The translations under genes were made by a program, and so were the position numbers. Under the pieces are notes generated by a model that was not told the origin of the DNA, did not search any database, and saw nothing but the letters and a program-made list of their open reading frames with translations. Positions 1 through 8,301 of a DNA stretch of 17,025 bases are shown here, piece after piece (within the stretch, counting starts at the first letter, position 1; the number at the start of each line of letters is the position of its first letter). Origin of the DNA: Syntrophomonadaceae bacterium (lineage in GTDB: Bacteria; Bacillota; Syntrophomonadia; Syntrophomonadales; Syntrophothermaceae); contig JARYMO010000008.1 in NCBI GenBank assembly GCA_029907055.1, positions 1 through 17,025 on the forward strand. The letters run 5' to 3'.

Positions 1-4
1 GAGA

Positions 5-955
5 ATGAGGGCGCGCAGGTACGTCTGGATGGCGGTGGCCTTGCTCCTGTCCTTCACGGCCGTGGGCGGGGGCTGCACCCGCTCGGCCCAGGAGGACGCC
101 CACCAGAAGCCCATCGTGGTGGCCTCCAAGATCGACACCGAGGGAGCGTTGCTGGGCCAGATGATCATTGCCATGCTGCAGGCCCACGGGTACCAGGTGG
201 TGGACCGCACCGAGTTCGGCCCCACCGAGATGGTGCGCAGGGCGCTGCTGAGCGGAGAGATTGACATCTACCCCGAGTACACCGGGAACGGCTCCATCTT
301 CTTTCCCCAGGTGGACGCCGCCACCTGGAAGGATGCCGCTGCCGGCCTGACGGCAGTCAGGGGACTGGACGCCGACGCCAACGGCATTGTCTGGCTGGAC
401 GCCGCCCCCGCCAACAACACCTGGGCAATCGCCGTTCGCAGCGACCTGGCGCAGGAGGCAGGGCTCCGCACCATGGAAGACCTGGCCCGCTACGTGTCCG
501 GCGGAGGCCGCGTGAAACTGGCCTGCTCCGAGGAGTTCGTCACCAGCCCGGCTGCGTTGCCCGCCTTCCAGCAGGCGTACGGCTTCACCCTGCGCGGAGA
601 CCAGTTGCTCACCCTGTCAGGCGGCAACACCGCGCAGACAGAGAAGGCTGCCGCGGAAGGAACCGACGGGGTGAACATGGCCATGGCCTACGGCACCGAT
701 GGGTCCCTGGCCGCCTTGGGGCTCACCGTGCTGGAGGACCCCCTGGGAGCGCAGCCGGTGTTTCAGCCCGCGCCCACCGTGCGCCGGCAGGTCCTCGAGC
801 AGTACCCAGACCTCCCTGCCATCCTCAACCCCGTCTTCCGCTCCCTGGACCTGGTCACCCTCCAACGTCTCAACGCCCGGGTGGCGGTGGAAGGCGAACA
901 GGCAGCAGCAGTCGCGCGGGATTACCTGCGCCAGCAGGGCTTCCTGCAACCCTGA
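5..955 (+). CDS. yehZ: Osmoprotectant ABC transporter substrate-binding lipoprotein (YehZ/OpuCC type)
   Basis: This is the extracytoplasmic solute-binding component of a betaine/choline-type importer (OpuAC fold), 316 residues, close to the usual 300-310. A basic start (RARR) and hydrophobic stretch at about 7-20 form a signal peptide. It is followed by GGGC with Cys24, so the mature protein is probably a lipoprotein, although the residues before Cys24 are a poor lipobox. Two family hallmarks are visible: SKIDTEGALLGQM near residue 41 and EIDIYPEYTGNG near residue 85. The ATG lies five bases into the window, so its ribosome-binding site cannot be seen; the signal peptide directly after it supports this start. 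The stop is 3 nt before the next ATG, making this the first visible gene of a four-gene operon. The exact ligand (glycine betaine, choline, carnitine or another quaternary amine) cannot be read from sequence. Confidence 0.9.
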   Translation: MRARRYVWMAVALLLSFTAVGGGCTRSAQEDAHQKPIVVASKIDTEGALLGQMIIAMLQAHGYQVVDRTEFGPTEMVRRALLSGEIDIYPEYTGNGSIFFPQVDAATWKDAAAGLTAVRGLDADANGIVWLDAAPANNTWAIAVRSDLAQEAGLRTMEDLARYVSGGGRVKLACSEEFVTSPAALPAFQQAYGFTLRGDQLLTLSGGNTAQTEKAAAEGTDGVNMAMAYGTDGSLAALGLTVLEDPLGAQPVFQPAPTVRRQVLEQYPDLPAILNPVFRSLDLVTLQRLNARVAVEGEQAAAVARDYLRQQGFLQP

Positions 956-958
956 GCC

Positions 959-2140
959 ATGCGCGACACCCCCCGCCCAGGGAGCGGCGGCCACCGCGCG
1001 GCGGCGTTGGCCAGCCTGGTCGGAGCCGCGGCGGTGCTGCTGCCGTTCGTGCGCCTGCGTCCCCACCGGCTGGCACACGGCGAGGCGCTCTTCCTCTGGC
1101 AGGCCCTGCCCGCCGCCTGGGCCTGGGGACTGGGCGCAACATGGGTGCTCTGCGCCGTAAGCACCCGTCTCTGGCGCCGACGGCGCGGGCTGACGGCGCT
1201 GACGGCATTGCTGGCCCAGCTCCTGGTGGTGGCCCCGGTCGCCTTGGCAGGAATCGCCGCCACCCGCCTCTCCGCGCCTGGCGGGCTGGTGCGGGTCTCG
1301 CTGGCAGCGGGGGCTTGGGTGATGGTGCTGTCCGGGCTGTCGGTCACCATGGCCAGCCGCCGTGCGTTCGCACCGTCCGCCTGGTGGCTGGTGCTTCCCT
1401 GCCTGCTCGGCCTGGCTGGGCTGGCCCAGGCGGGCACCCTTGATGACCTGTCACTCGTGCAGGAGTATGCCCTGCGCCGGCACCGCTTCTGGCAGGAGGG
1501 AGTGCGGCACCTGCTGCTGTCGGGGACAGCGGTGGGGTGCGCCGCCCTGCTCGGGCTGCCAATGGGGATCGCGGCGCACCGGCGCCCGGCACTTGCGCGC
1601 CTGGTCTTTCCATTGACCAACGCGGTCCAGACGGTGCCCAGCCTGGCCCTCTTCGGCATGCTCATGGCCCCCCTGGCGCTGCTGGCCAGCTCGGCCCCCT
1701 GGCTGCGCAAATCGGGATTTGGCGGCATCGGGTGGGCTCCAGCCCTCATCGCCCTCACCCTCTACGCCCTGCTGCCCATCGTGCGCAACACGTACGCCGG
1801 CCTGCAGATGGTCGATGTCGCAGTACGCCAGGCAGGAATGGGCATGGGCATGACGCCGCTCCAGCTCTTCTGCATGCTCGAGCTCCCCCTTGCCCTGCCG
1901 GCGGTGGTGGGCGGGGTGCGCACCGCAGCCGTCCAAGCGGTCGGCAACACCACTGTCGCTGCGCTCATCGGGGCTGGCGGGTGGGGCACCCTGGTCTTCC
2001 AGGGACTGGGCCAGGCGGCCCCTGACCTCGTCGTGCTCGGCACGCTGCCGGTCATCCTGGCCGCCATGGGCGTGGACGCCATGATGGCATCCCTGCAGCG
2101 CTGGGCTGTACCACCCGGCGTGGGGGGTGACTACGGGTGA
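959..2140 (+). CDS. yehY: Osmoprotectant ABC transporter permease, long form (YehY type)
   Basis: A membrane subunit of 393 residues. The first ~160 residues contribute several extra hydrophobic segments (about 18-31, 50-68, 80-101, 115-131, 142-157). The canonical binding-protein-dependent permease domain follows at about 183-380. The cytoplasmic EAA-type coupling loop is visible around 290-315 (QAGMGMGMTP...ELPLALP), and this loop docks on the ATPase. A long permease next to a short one (the fourth gene) is the E. coli yehZYXW arrangement, where YehY is about 385 residues, rather than the two short permeases of Bacillus opuC. The start ATG is 3 nt after the previous stop. The end overlaps the next GTG start in GTGA, so the two are probably translationally coupled. 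The symbol is by homology of layout and family. Confidence 0.88.
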   Translation: MRDTPRPGSGGHRAAALASLVGAAAVLLPFVRLRPHRLAHGEALFLWQALPAAWAWGLGATWVLCAVSTRLWRRRRGLTALTALLAQLLVVAPVALAGIAATRLSAPGGLVRVSLAAGAWVMVLSGLSVTMASRRAFAPSAWWLVLPCLLGLAGLAQAGTLDDLSLVQEYALRRHRFWQEGVRHLLLSGTAVGCAALLGLPMGIAAHRRPALARLVFPLTNAVQTVPSLALFGMLMAPLALLASSAPWLRKSGFGGIGWAPALIALTLYALLPIVRNTYAGLQMVDVAVRQAGMGMGMTPLQLFCMLELPLALPAVVGGVRTAAVQAVGNTTVAALIGAGGWGTLVFQGLGQAAPDLVVLGTLPVILAAMGVDAMMASLQRWAVPPGVGGDYG

Positions 2141-3240
2141 TATGCCTTGACCACGTGACCAAGCGCTATGGGCAGGTGCTGGCGCTGGACGATTTCTCGC
2201 TGCAGGTGGAGGCAGGTGAGTTCTGCGTGCTGGTGGGCCCCAGCGGGTGCGGCAAGACCACCTGCCTGCGTCTCATCAACCGCCTGCTGGACCCGGACGA
2301 GGGCTGCATCCGCATTGACGGCGTGGACATCGCCTCCCTGCGCCCCGAGCACCTGCGCCGGCAGATCGGGTACGTCATCCAGAGCGTGGGGCTCTTCCCC
2401 CACATGACGGTGGCGGAGAACATCGGCGTGGTGCCGCGGCTGCTGCACTGGCCTCCTGACCGAATCCGCGCCCGGGTAGACGAACTGCTGCACCTCGTTT
2501 CCCTGGAACCCTCCCGGTACCGCGACGCGTACCCCCGCCAGCTCTCCGGGGGCGAGGCCCAACGGGTAGGAGTAGCCAGGGCTCTGGCCGCCGACCCCGC
2601 CATCCTCCTGATGGACGAACCGTTCGGGGCCGTCGACCCCATCACCCGCGATTCCTTGCACAGCGAATTCGCGCGCCTGCAGAAAGCGCTGCGCAAGACC
2701 GTCGTGTTCGTAACGCACTTCATCGATGAAGCCATCCGCCTGGGCGACCGGGTGGCGGTCATGAGAGAAGGGCGGCTGGTGCAACACGACACCCCTGAAG
2801 AACTGCTGGCCGCCCCCGCCAATGACTTCGTCCGCGATTTCATCGGCAGCGACCGGGCCCTCAAGCGGTTGCTGCGCTTCCAGGTGGGGACGCTCATGCG
2901 GCCGGCCCGCTCGGTGGCGGCCACCTTACCCACCTCGGACCTGCTCCCGTTGTTGGGGGGTGATGCCGGCGCCTGGGTGCTGGACGAGGCCGGACGCGTC
3001 GTGGGCTGGGTGGACGCCGGGGCAGCCGCCGGGCAGGGCCCCGTTTCCGCGGCAATGACCCGCACCGCGCTGGCCGACATCACCATTTCCGCGGAAGCGT
3101 CGCTCAACCAGGCACTGTCAATGATGGTGGGGCTGGGCGTGAGCTCGCTGCCGGTAACCGGTCCCGAGGGGAAGTTACTCGGCGAGGTGAGGCTGGAGGA
3201 CATCGCAGGCCTTCCTCCTGCTGGGGGGCGGCCGCAATGA
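2137..3240 (+). CDS. yehX: Osmoprotectant ABC transporter ATP-binding protein with C-terminal CBS-like region
   Basis: The cytoplasmic ATPase that powers the importer, 367 residues. Every ABC motif is present: Walker A GPSGCGKT at 34-41, Q-loop Gln82, signature LSGGE at 136-140, Walker B ILLMDE at 156-161 and switch His194. The residues from about 250 onwards form a CBS-like region (for example VSSLPVTGPEGKLLGEV). In OpuA/OpuCA-type ATPases such a region senses ionic strength or nucleotides to gate transport. This tail makes the protein more like OpuCA than the shorter (about 308-residue) E. coli YehX, so the symbol reflects operon position. The GTG start overlaps the upstream TGA as GTGA and has a purine-rich GGGGGG about 7-12 nt upstream. 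Its stop overlaps the next ATG as ATGA. Together these indicate a tightly coupled operon. Confidence 0.92.
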   Translation: MICLDHVTKRYGQVLALDDFSLQVEAGEFCVLVGPSGCGKTTCLRLINRLLDPDEGCIRIDGVDIASLRPEHLRRQIGYVIQSVGLFPHMTVAENIGVVPRLLHWPPDRIRARVDELLHLVSLEPSRYRDAYPRQLSGGEAQRVGVARALAADPAILLMDEPFGAVDPITRDSLHSEFARLQKALRKTVVFVTHFIDEAIRLGDRVAVMREGRLVQHDTPEELLAAPANDFVRDFIGSDRALKRLLRFQVGTLMRPARSVAATLPTSDLLPLLGGDAGAWVLDEAGRVVGWVDAGAAAGQGPVSAAMTRTALADITISAEASLNQALSMMVGLGVSSLPVTGPEGKLLGEVRLEDIAGLPPAGGRPQ

Positions 3241-3977
3241 GCGCGCAGCGGAACGCAGGCCCATGGCTGTTGCTGGCAGCGGCCTGCGGACTGTTCGCGG
3301 CAGCAGCACACGCCCCGGGCTTGTGGGCCTGGCTGCTGGGACTGCTGTTGCCGGGGGAGCACGTCCTGCTGTACCCGCGCGCACCGCTCCCGGTGCTGCT
3401 GGGGGAACACCTGCGCCTGGTGGGGCTGTCCAGTTCCCTGGCCGCCGCGGTAGGCATCCCGCTGGGGATTGCCGTGACGCGCCGCCGGGGAAGAGAATTC
3501 CTCCCCGTCGTGGATGACCTGGCGGCGGTGGGACAGACCCTCCCCCCGGTGGCAGTGCTGGCACTGGCCGTCCCTGTCCTGGGATTCGGTGCCCGGCCCG
3601 CCGTGCTGGCCCTCTTTCTCTACAGCGTCCTGCCCATCCTGCGCAATACCGTGGCCGGCCTGGAAGCGGTGGCACCTGACCTGGTGGAAACGGCGTCAGC
3701 GCTGGGCATGACGCCGTGGCAGACCCTGCGCCAGGTAGAACTGCCCCTGGCCCTGCCGCTCATCGCCAGTGGACTGCGCACCTCAGTGGTCATCAACATC
3801 GGCACCGCGACCGTGGGGGCGGCCATCGGAGCGGGTGGACTGGGCGCCCCCATCATCGCCGGCCTGGTCCAGCACAACCCCGCCTTCGTGCTGGAGGGAG
3901 CCCTCCCGGCAGCGGCACTGGCCCTGCTGGCCGACGCCTGCCTGGGCCTGGCGGAGAAGACCCTGCAGCGGGGGTAA
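3237..3977 (+). CDS. yehW: Osmoprotectant ABC transporter permease, short form (YehW type)
   Basis: Second membrane subunit, 246 residues, the usual length for YehW/OpuCB/OpuCD (about 210-245). Hydrophobic segments are visible at about 9-25, 62-80, 101-116, 121-136, 186-212 and 219-236. The EAA-type loop is at about 148-172 (DLVETASALGMTPWQTLRQVELP), matching that of the long permease and giving the second contact to the ATPase. The ATGA overlap with the ATPase gene indicates coupled translation. It is the last gene of the operon. Its final 195 bp are overlapped on the opposite strand by the open frame of the convergent VTT gene. The permease is clearly the conserved frame there, because its C-terminus has the normal family ending. 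Confidence 0.9.
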   Translation: MSAQRNAGPWLLLAAACGLFAAAAHAPGLWAWLLGLLLPGEHVLLYPRAPLPVLLGEHLRLVGLSSSLAAAVGIPLGIAVTRRRGREFLPVVDDLAAVGQTLPPVAVLALAVPVLGFGARPAVLALFLYSVLPILRNTVAGLEAVAPDLVETASALGMTPWQTLRQVELPLALPLIASGLRTSVVINIGTATVGAAIGAGGLGAPIIAGLVQHNPAFVLEGALPAAALALLADACLGLAEKTLQRG

Positions 3978-4568
3978 CCTCCGACCACCCCCTGCTGCCC
4001 CCCACCTCCTGCGCCTGCCCCACAGCAGGACGCTGCCCGATGCCGCAATGGCGGCGGCCAGGAGCACCAGGGTGCGGGCGAGATTGCCGGTGAGGGACAG
4101 GTGGTAGCCGATGCCGCTGTAGATGAGCGCCGTGGGGAGCTTGCCCACGGCGGAGGAGAGCAGGAAGACGCGGAAGGGGACACCCCCCGCACCGGCCGCG
4201 GCGTTGATGACGGGCGTCGGCACCACCGGGAAAAGGCGCGCGGCCAGGATTCCCCAGAAACCGTAGCGGGGATCCACCGCCTCCAGATCAACCTCGAAGC
4301 GGCCCCGCACGTAGCCCACCAGCCAGTCGCGCCCCACCCAGCGGCAGGCCAGGTAGGCCATGCTGGCCCCGGTCAGGGCCCCCAGCCACGCGAGGAGAAA
4401 GCCCCCCGGGAAGCCGAAGGCGGTCCCGGCGGCTGCCGCCAGCAGCAGGTAGGGGAATAGCGGCAGCATGGCCTGCACGGCAAACAGCACGAAGGCAACC
4501 GCCGGCGCCAGCGCTCCCCACTGCCGGATCCACGCCAGCACCTCGGCCAGGCTCACCGTTTCTCCCAC
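3783..4568 (-). CDS. TVP38/TMEM64 (VTT/DedA-like) family membrane protein
   Basis: An integral membrane protein of the VTT (SNARE-associated/TVP38) superfamily. Members are implicated in lipid scrambling and envelope homeostasis, but the exact role here is unknown. Two family signatures are visible: FPGGFLLAWLGALTGAS near residue 53 and a second re-entrant motif RLFPVVPTPVINAAAGA near 111, followed by F...GKLP (135-145). Hydrophobic segments are at about 20-50, 55-75, 105-125 and 165-183. The GTG start is 2 nt after the upstream hydrolase stop, with a GGAGGG ribosome-binding site inside the end of that gene. The recognisable family part ends near residue 185. The frame then stays open for a basic, low-complexity tail, and residues ~198-261 are antisense to yehW. 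The tail may be real read-through or an artefact of high GC. Confidence 0.8.
   Translation of the reverse strand: MGETVSLAEVLAWIRQWGALAPAVAFVLFAVQAMLPLFPYLLLAAAAGTAFGFPGGFLLAWLGALTGASMAYLACRWVGRDWLVGYVRGRFEVDLEAVDPRYGFWGILAARLFPVVPTPVINAAAGAGGVPFRVFLLSSAVGKLPTALIYSGIGYHLSLTGNLARTLVLLAAAIAASGSVLLWGRRRRWGAAGGGRRLPPLQGLLRQAQAGVGQQGQCRCREGSLQHEGGVVLDQAGDDGGAQSTRSDGRPHGRGADVDDH
3965..3998. terminator. Possible terminator hairpin at the end of the ABC operon
   Basis: GCAGCGGGGGT (3965-3975) can pair with ACCCCC-T-GCTGC (3987-3998). That gives an 11-bp stem with one bulged T and an 11-nt loop, spanning the yehW stop codon. No T-tract follows on either strand, so it is not a canonical intrinsic terminator. 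It may still slow polymerase or protect the 3' end between two convergent transcripts. Confidence 0.3.
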
Positions 4569-4570
4569 CC

Positions 4571-5356
4571 TCAGCCCTCCCCGGCGCCCGGGAGCGGCAG
4601 CCCCAGGAGACGACGCAACCAGCCGGCAGTAATCGCCTCGCGCACCCCCGGGCAGGCAGTGAAGCGGTGGTCACAGCCATCCACCACGTGCAGCTCGGCC
4701 CCGGCCCCGGCCAGCGCGGCTATCTCGCGGGCGTGGGAAACGGGGACCACCTCGTCCTCCGCCCCGTGGATGATGAGCAGGGGACGGTGCTGCAGGCTGC
4801 GCACGCAGTCGGACAGGCGGTGCTGCTCGAGGTCGCGCACGAAATCCGGACAGAGTTCGAACTCCCCGTTCTCATCCCGGATGCGGGCTGGTTCGCCTGC
4901 TGCCATCCGCTGGTAGGCCTCGGGCATGATGCGGGCGAACGTCTGCGGGAGGTGGAGCGGGGTCGACCACAGCACCACCCCGCTCACCCGCGCATCGCGC
5001 GCTGCCTCCAGCAGCACCGAGCTGCCGCCAAGGCTGCGGCCCAGCGTGACCACCCGCGGACAGCGTTGGGCCAGATGGTCCACCACCGCGGCCACGTCAT
5101 CCGCCTGCCGGGTCAGGGTAAGACGGGAATAGTCCCCCTCGCTCCCCCCCACCCCCGTGAAGTCGAAGGCCAGCACGAGGCACCCCAGTGGGGCTACCGC
5201 TTCGGCCAGCTGCACGATGCGTCCGGAGTTCTCTTTGCCGCCCCGGAACCCGTGCGCCACCGCCAGCCCGCACCGCACCTCGCCCCGGGCAGGGAAGAGC
5301 AGGGCAGCCAGTCGCTGCCCTGCACGATTGTACACGTATGTCGCCAGAGGTTCCAT
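4571..5356 (-). CDS. Alpha/beta hydrolase (serine esterase/peptidase-like)
   Basis: A 261-residue cytoplasmic alpha/beta-hydrolase-fold enzyme. The oxyanion-hole strand is AHGFRGGKEN (35-43), the nucleophile elbow is G-R-S-L-G with Ser108, the probable acid is Asp201 in HGAEDEVVP, and His230 in CDHRF completes the triad. The early GVGGSEGD loop and the lack of a lid place it among the small BAAT/dienelactone-hydrolase-like or acyl-esterase 'YqkD/FrsA-type' hydrolases. The substrate cannot be assigned. ATG has GGGAGG four bases upstream, and that site lies in the 9-nt gap after the zinc-ribbon gene. The downstream VTT gene follows after 2 nt, so the zinc ribbon, hydrolase and VTT gene form one transcription unit. 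Confidence 0.85.
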   Translation of the reverse strand: MEPLATYVYNRAGQRLAALLFPARGEVRCGLAVAHGFRGGKENSGRIVQLAEAVAPLGCLVLAFDFTGVGGSEGDYSRLTLTRQADDVAAVVDHLAQRCPRVVTLGRSLGGSSVLLEAARDARVSGVVLWSTPLHLPQTFARIMPEAYQRMAAGEPARIRDENGEFELCPDFVRDLEQHRLSDCVRSLQHRPLLIIHGAEDEVVPVSHAREIAALAGAGAELHVVDGCDHRFTACPGVREAITAGWLRRLLGLPLPGAGEG

Positions 5357-5365
5357 GAATCCTCC

Positions 5366-5539
5366 CTACATGGGCTTGTGGGGCTTCTGCTTGTCCTCGG
5401 ACTCGTAGCGGACACGGTTGCTGCACAGGTCGCAGATCCAGATGGCCTTGGGATCGTGCTCCAGTTTCTTGAAGGTGGGGTGGTCCTCCGCCACCTGGTA
5501 CTTCTTGCCGCAAAGGGCGCAACGAGCTTCGATCGGCAT
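5366..5539 (-). CDS. ylaI: YlaI/DUF2197-like small zinc-ribbon protein
   Basis: A 57-residue protein starting MPIEARCALCGKKY. It has two CxxC knuckles, Cys7/Cys10 and Cys36/Cys39 (ICDLCSNRVR), separated by a charged, Lys/Glu/Asp-rich middle. Length, the paired knuckles and the basic C-terminal tail match the DUF2197/YlaI family of Bacillota, whose function is unknown. Four cysteines would bind one zinc. The ATG has a GAGGAGG ribosome-binding site 8-9 nt upstream. Its TAG lies 9 nt before the hydrolase ATG, and the hydrolase ribosome-binding site fills that gap. Both features support a real gene. The symbol is by family resemblance. Confidence 0.82.
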   Translation of the reverse strand: MPIEARCALCGKKYQVAEDHPTFKKLEHDPKAIWICDLCSNRVRYESEDKQKPHKPM

Positions 5540-5596
5540 TCCTCGTTCCTCCTCTTTTGACCCGCGTTGCCGCGCGCTGCGCCCGCCGCGAGAAGC

Positions 5597-7291
5597 TTAC
5601 ACGCGGAAGCGCTCCAGTGCCCGCTCGATGTCACTCACGCTGGCTGCCAGTTCCTGCACCGCCGCATCCACCTGGCGCAGTCCGCGCAGCTGGTGCTCAG
5701 CCAGCCGGCTCATCTCCTGTGCCGCCGCCAGCGTGGCGGCCCCCGATGCCGCCGTGCGGTTCACCGCCTCCAAGGCCGTTTCGGTGCTCGCCGCCATCTG
5801 CTGGCTGGCAGCAGACACCTCGCGCGTCTGGTCGGTGATGCTTCGCACCGCCGTGATGATATCACGAAACGCCTGTCCGGCGCCAGCCACCACCTGGATG
5901 CCGTTGTCGGTCTCCCTGGTCCCTTCCTGCATCGCCTGCACCGCGCGTCCGGCCTCGTACTGGATCTCCTTGATGAGGCCGGCAATCTCCTTGGCCGCTT
6001 CCCCGGACTCCTCGGCCAGCTTGCGCACCTCTTCCGCCACCACCGCGAAGCCACGTCCCTGCTCTCCGGCCCGGGCCGCCTCGATGGCCGCGTTGAGGGC
6101 CAGCAGGTTGGTCTGTTCGGCGATGCCAGTGATGACATCCACGATCTCCCCGATGGCCTGCGATTTCTCTCCCAGCCCCTGCACGATGCCGGCCGTGCAG
6201 TTGACCGTGTCGCTGATGACGCCCATCTGCGCCACCGCCCGCTCCACGCGCACCCCTCCCTCTTCCGCCGTGGCTGCGGCCTGCGCAGAGGCCACCGACA
6301 CCTCGTGGGCGTTGGAGGCTACCTGCTGGATGCCCGCCGACATCTCGTCGATGACCTGCCTGGTCCGCTCGGCCAGGTCGGCCTGGGCCTGGGCATTGGT
6401 GGCCATTTCTCCTGCCTTGGCGCTCATCTGCTGCATGAGGCTGGCGCTGGCCTCGGAGCGCTGGCGCAGGTCGCCTGCCGCGCCAGACACCCTCTCGGTG
6501 AGTTGCTGTACCCTTCCGATGAGCGCTGCCATGCGTTCCCTCATGGCATTGAGCGACGCAGCTACCGATCCGATCTCGTCACGGCTGCCGATGTCCGCCT
6601 TCCCGGTCAGGTCTCCCTCGGCGGCCAGGCGGATGCTCTCCTCGATGATGCCCAGCGGGCGGGACACCGAGTTGGCCAGCAGCATGGCGGCCACGCAGGC
6701 CACCAGGATACCGGCCAGGGCGTACCACAGCATGGTGGTGGCCAGGGCGGCGGCCATGCGGTCGTAGGGGGTGGCCGGCACCCCCACGTAGAACATGCCG
6801 ATCACCTTGCCGGCAGGATTGCGGATGGGCTCGTAGGAGGTCAGGTTACGGGTGCCTACCACGTCCGCCTCCCCCAGGAATGGCTGACCCTCATGCAGCA
6901 CCCGCTGCACCACTTCGGGGGCGGCCTTGGTCCCTGTCTTGCGCACCCCGTCCACCTTGACGTTGGTCGATACCCGGGTGTCCCCCTTGAAGATGGTCAC
7001 GGTATCGCCCGTGAGCGCGCCAATGCGGTCGACCAGGGCCGAGTTGTCCTCCATCAGGGCATTCCCCTTGTACAGCCGGCCATCCTCACCGATGGCCCAG
7101 GGCCCCGGGTACTGCTGGTCCAGCAGTGCCATGCCCATGCGCATGTCGGACTGCAATTTCTCCTGCGCGGAGGCGATGATCTTGGTCTTCATGGCCGTTA
7201 CGCCGTAGTAGCCCATGCCACCCGTGACCAGCACGATCACCGCCACGAACACGGCCACCAACCTGGGGCCCACCTTGAGCTTGAGTTTCAC
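5597..7291 (-). CDS. Methyl-accepting chemotaxis protein with periplasmic Cache domain
   Basis: A 564-residue transmembrane chemoreceptor. TM1 is at about 9-29. An extracellular single-Cache-type sensor spans about 35-180 and ends with [20 protein letters not shown], typical of Cache_3/sCache sensors. TM2 is at about 185-206, HAMP at 207-260, and the signalling coiled coil runs to the C-terminus. The kinase-contact hairpin tip is unmistakable: [21 protein letters not shown] at about 390-410. I chose GTG at 7291 because GGGAGG sits 8 nt upstream and TM1 follows at once. ATG at 7315, overlapping the upstream stop as TGATG, has no ribosome-binding site. No CheA, CheW or flagellar genes are in the window, so this is an orphan receptor. 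The ligand is unknown. Confidence 0.93.
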   Translation of the reverse strand: MKLKLKVGPRLVAVFVAVIVLVTGGMGYYGVTAMKTKIIASAQEKLQSDMRMGMALLDQQYPGPWAIGEDGRLYKGNALMEDNSALVDRIGALTGDTVTIFKGDTRVSTNVKVDGVRKTGTKAAPEVVQRVLHEGQPFLGEADVVGTRNLTSYEPIRNPAGKVIGMFYVGVPATPYDRMAAALATTMLWYALAGILVACVAAMLLANSVSRPLGIIEESIRLAAEGDLTGKADIGSRDEIGSVAASLNAMRERMAALIGRVQQLTERVSGAAGDLRQRSEASASLMQQMSAKAGEMATNAQAQADLAERTRQVIDEMSAGIQQVASNAHEVSVASAQAAATAEEGGVRVERAVAQMGVISDTVNCTAGIVQGLGEKSQAIGEIVDVITGIAEQTNLLALNAAIEAARAGEQGRGFAVVAEEVRKLAEESGEAAKEIAGLIKEIQYEAGRAVQAMQEGTRETDNGIQVVAGAGQAFRDIITAVRSITDQTREVSAASQQMAASTETALEAVNRTAASGAATLAAAQEMSRLAEHQLRGLRQVDAAVQELAASVSDIERALERFRV

Positions 7292-7314
7292 TGCTGCTGC
7301 CTCCCTTTCCGCCA

Positions 7315-8280
7315 TCAGTGCCGGTGGACCTGGTGCAGCGCGACGCGCTCTCCGCATTCGGGACAGTACAGGTACCCCTGGTCGTCGGCCTGCAGCCCCA
7401 GCAGGGCAGCCACCTCGCGGGTTTCCAGGTCTCCCAGCCACAGGTCCGGGCCGAATTCGGCCAGGGACTGCCCGGCCAGTTCCCAGCGCGGTAACCCGCT
7501 CCATGTCTCGAAGAGGAGCGCATACCACTTCTCGCGCACGCCACGCAGGTCAAACACCCTGGTAAGTATGTCGATGCGCTGCAGGGCTTCCTTGAAGGTC
7601 TGGCTGTTGGCCATGATGACCAGCAGCTGGCGGGCCTGCACGTTGCCGCCGCTGATTTCACTGGTGACCGCCTGTAGCACCGCCTCCGCCGCCTCCCAGG
7701 GCTCGCGCTGCAGCCGGGCGGCGATCTCGTCCAGGGTCAGGGTCCGCTGCACCCGCAGCTCCCGGCGCCGCGCCACCACCCTGCCCGGGTGCTCGACCTC
7801 CGGCAGGCTCACCAGGTCGGTGTCCACCATCGCCAGGCGCGTGTCGCGGCTGACCTGCTCCACCAGGTCGTCCCACCAGGGAGTCAGGCGGAGGAAGGCG
7901 CACCGCTCGACCCAGGCCACTGCTTCTTCGATCTCCATCGCGCCCATGATGCGCAGCAGTCCCAGCAGGTAGTCGCACCCCCGTGCCAGGATGCGCGACT
8001 CGGCGTCGCCCACGGCCCGGTCGATGTCTTTCTCGATGACCTCTACCAGGTCATAGGGGATCTCGCCCTGCTGCCAGGCAGCGACCGCCTCCTGGCGGGC
8101 TGCCTGCAGCAGGGGGAGCGCCTCCTGCCGTTGGGAGCACCCCAGAAGGGCCCTGCCCAGGCCCCACGAGTCGCTGAAATCCGCGTCAGGCTGGCCCAGC
8201 CGCGCGCGGAAATATTCCTCTGCCCCCGCCAGGTCGCCGGCCTGCAGCAGGTCCCAGCCCCCCACCTTTTCTTCCGCCAT
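7315..8280 (-). CDS. Helical-repeat (TPR-like) protein with C-terminal CxxC, function unknown
   Basis: I do not recognise the family. The 321 residues look soluble and largely alpha-helical. The N-terminus (about 9-65) resembles one to two TPR-like helical pairs ([38 protein letters not shown]). The middle is acidic-helical. The C-terminus ends in [17 protein letters not shown]: a CxxC knuckle plus three histidines that could make a metal site. ATG at 8280 is preceded only by a weak GGGACGG. It follows the B-box-like gene by 21 nt, so co-transcription is likely. Its last base overlaps an unused ATG of the chemoreceptor gene. It might be an adaptor protein working with the neighbouring zinc proteins; that is inference. 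Confidence 0.7.
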   Translation of the reverse strand: MAEEKVGGWDLLQAGDLAGAEEYFRARLGQPDADFSDSWGLGRALLGCSQRQEALPLLQAARQEAVAAWQQGEIPYDLVEVIEKDIDRAVGDAESRILARGCDYLLGLLRIMGAMEIEEAVAWVERCAFLRLTPWWDDLVEQVSRDTRLAMVDTDLVSLPEVEHPGRVVARRRELRVQRTLTLDEIAARLQREPWEAAEAVLQAVTSEISGGNVQARQLLVIMANSQTFKEALQRIDILTRVFDLRGVREKWYALLFETWSGLPRWELAGQSLAEFGPDLWLGDLETREVAALLGLQADDQGYLYCPECGERVALHQVHRH

Positions 8281-8301
8281 CTGCCGTCCCTGTCCTCTCG
8301 G

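Noticed and set aside
7292..7528. Longer chemoreceptor starts at 7315 (ATG) or 7528
   Set aside because: Neither has a ribosome-binding site, and both add a non-hydrophobic stretch before TM1. GTG 7291 has GGGAGG 8 nt upstream.
5418..7972. Long plus-strand open frames (449 and 801 codons) opposite the chemoreceptor and the TPR-like gene
   Set aside because: They are antisense shadows. The minus strand carries clear domain motifs with good ribosome-binding sites, whereas the plus frames are His/Gly/Leu- or Ser/Ala-rich with no recognisable motif.
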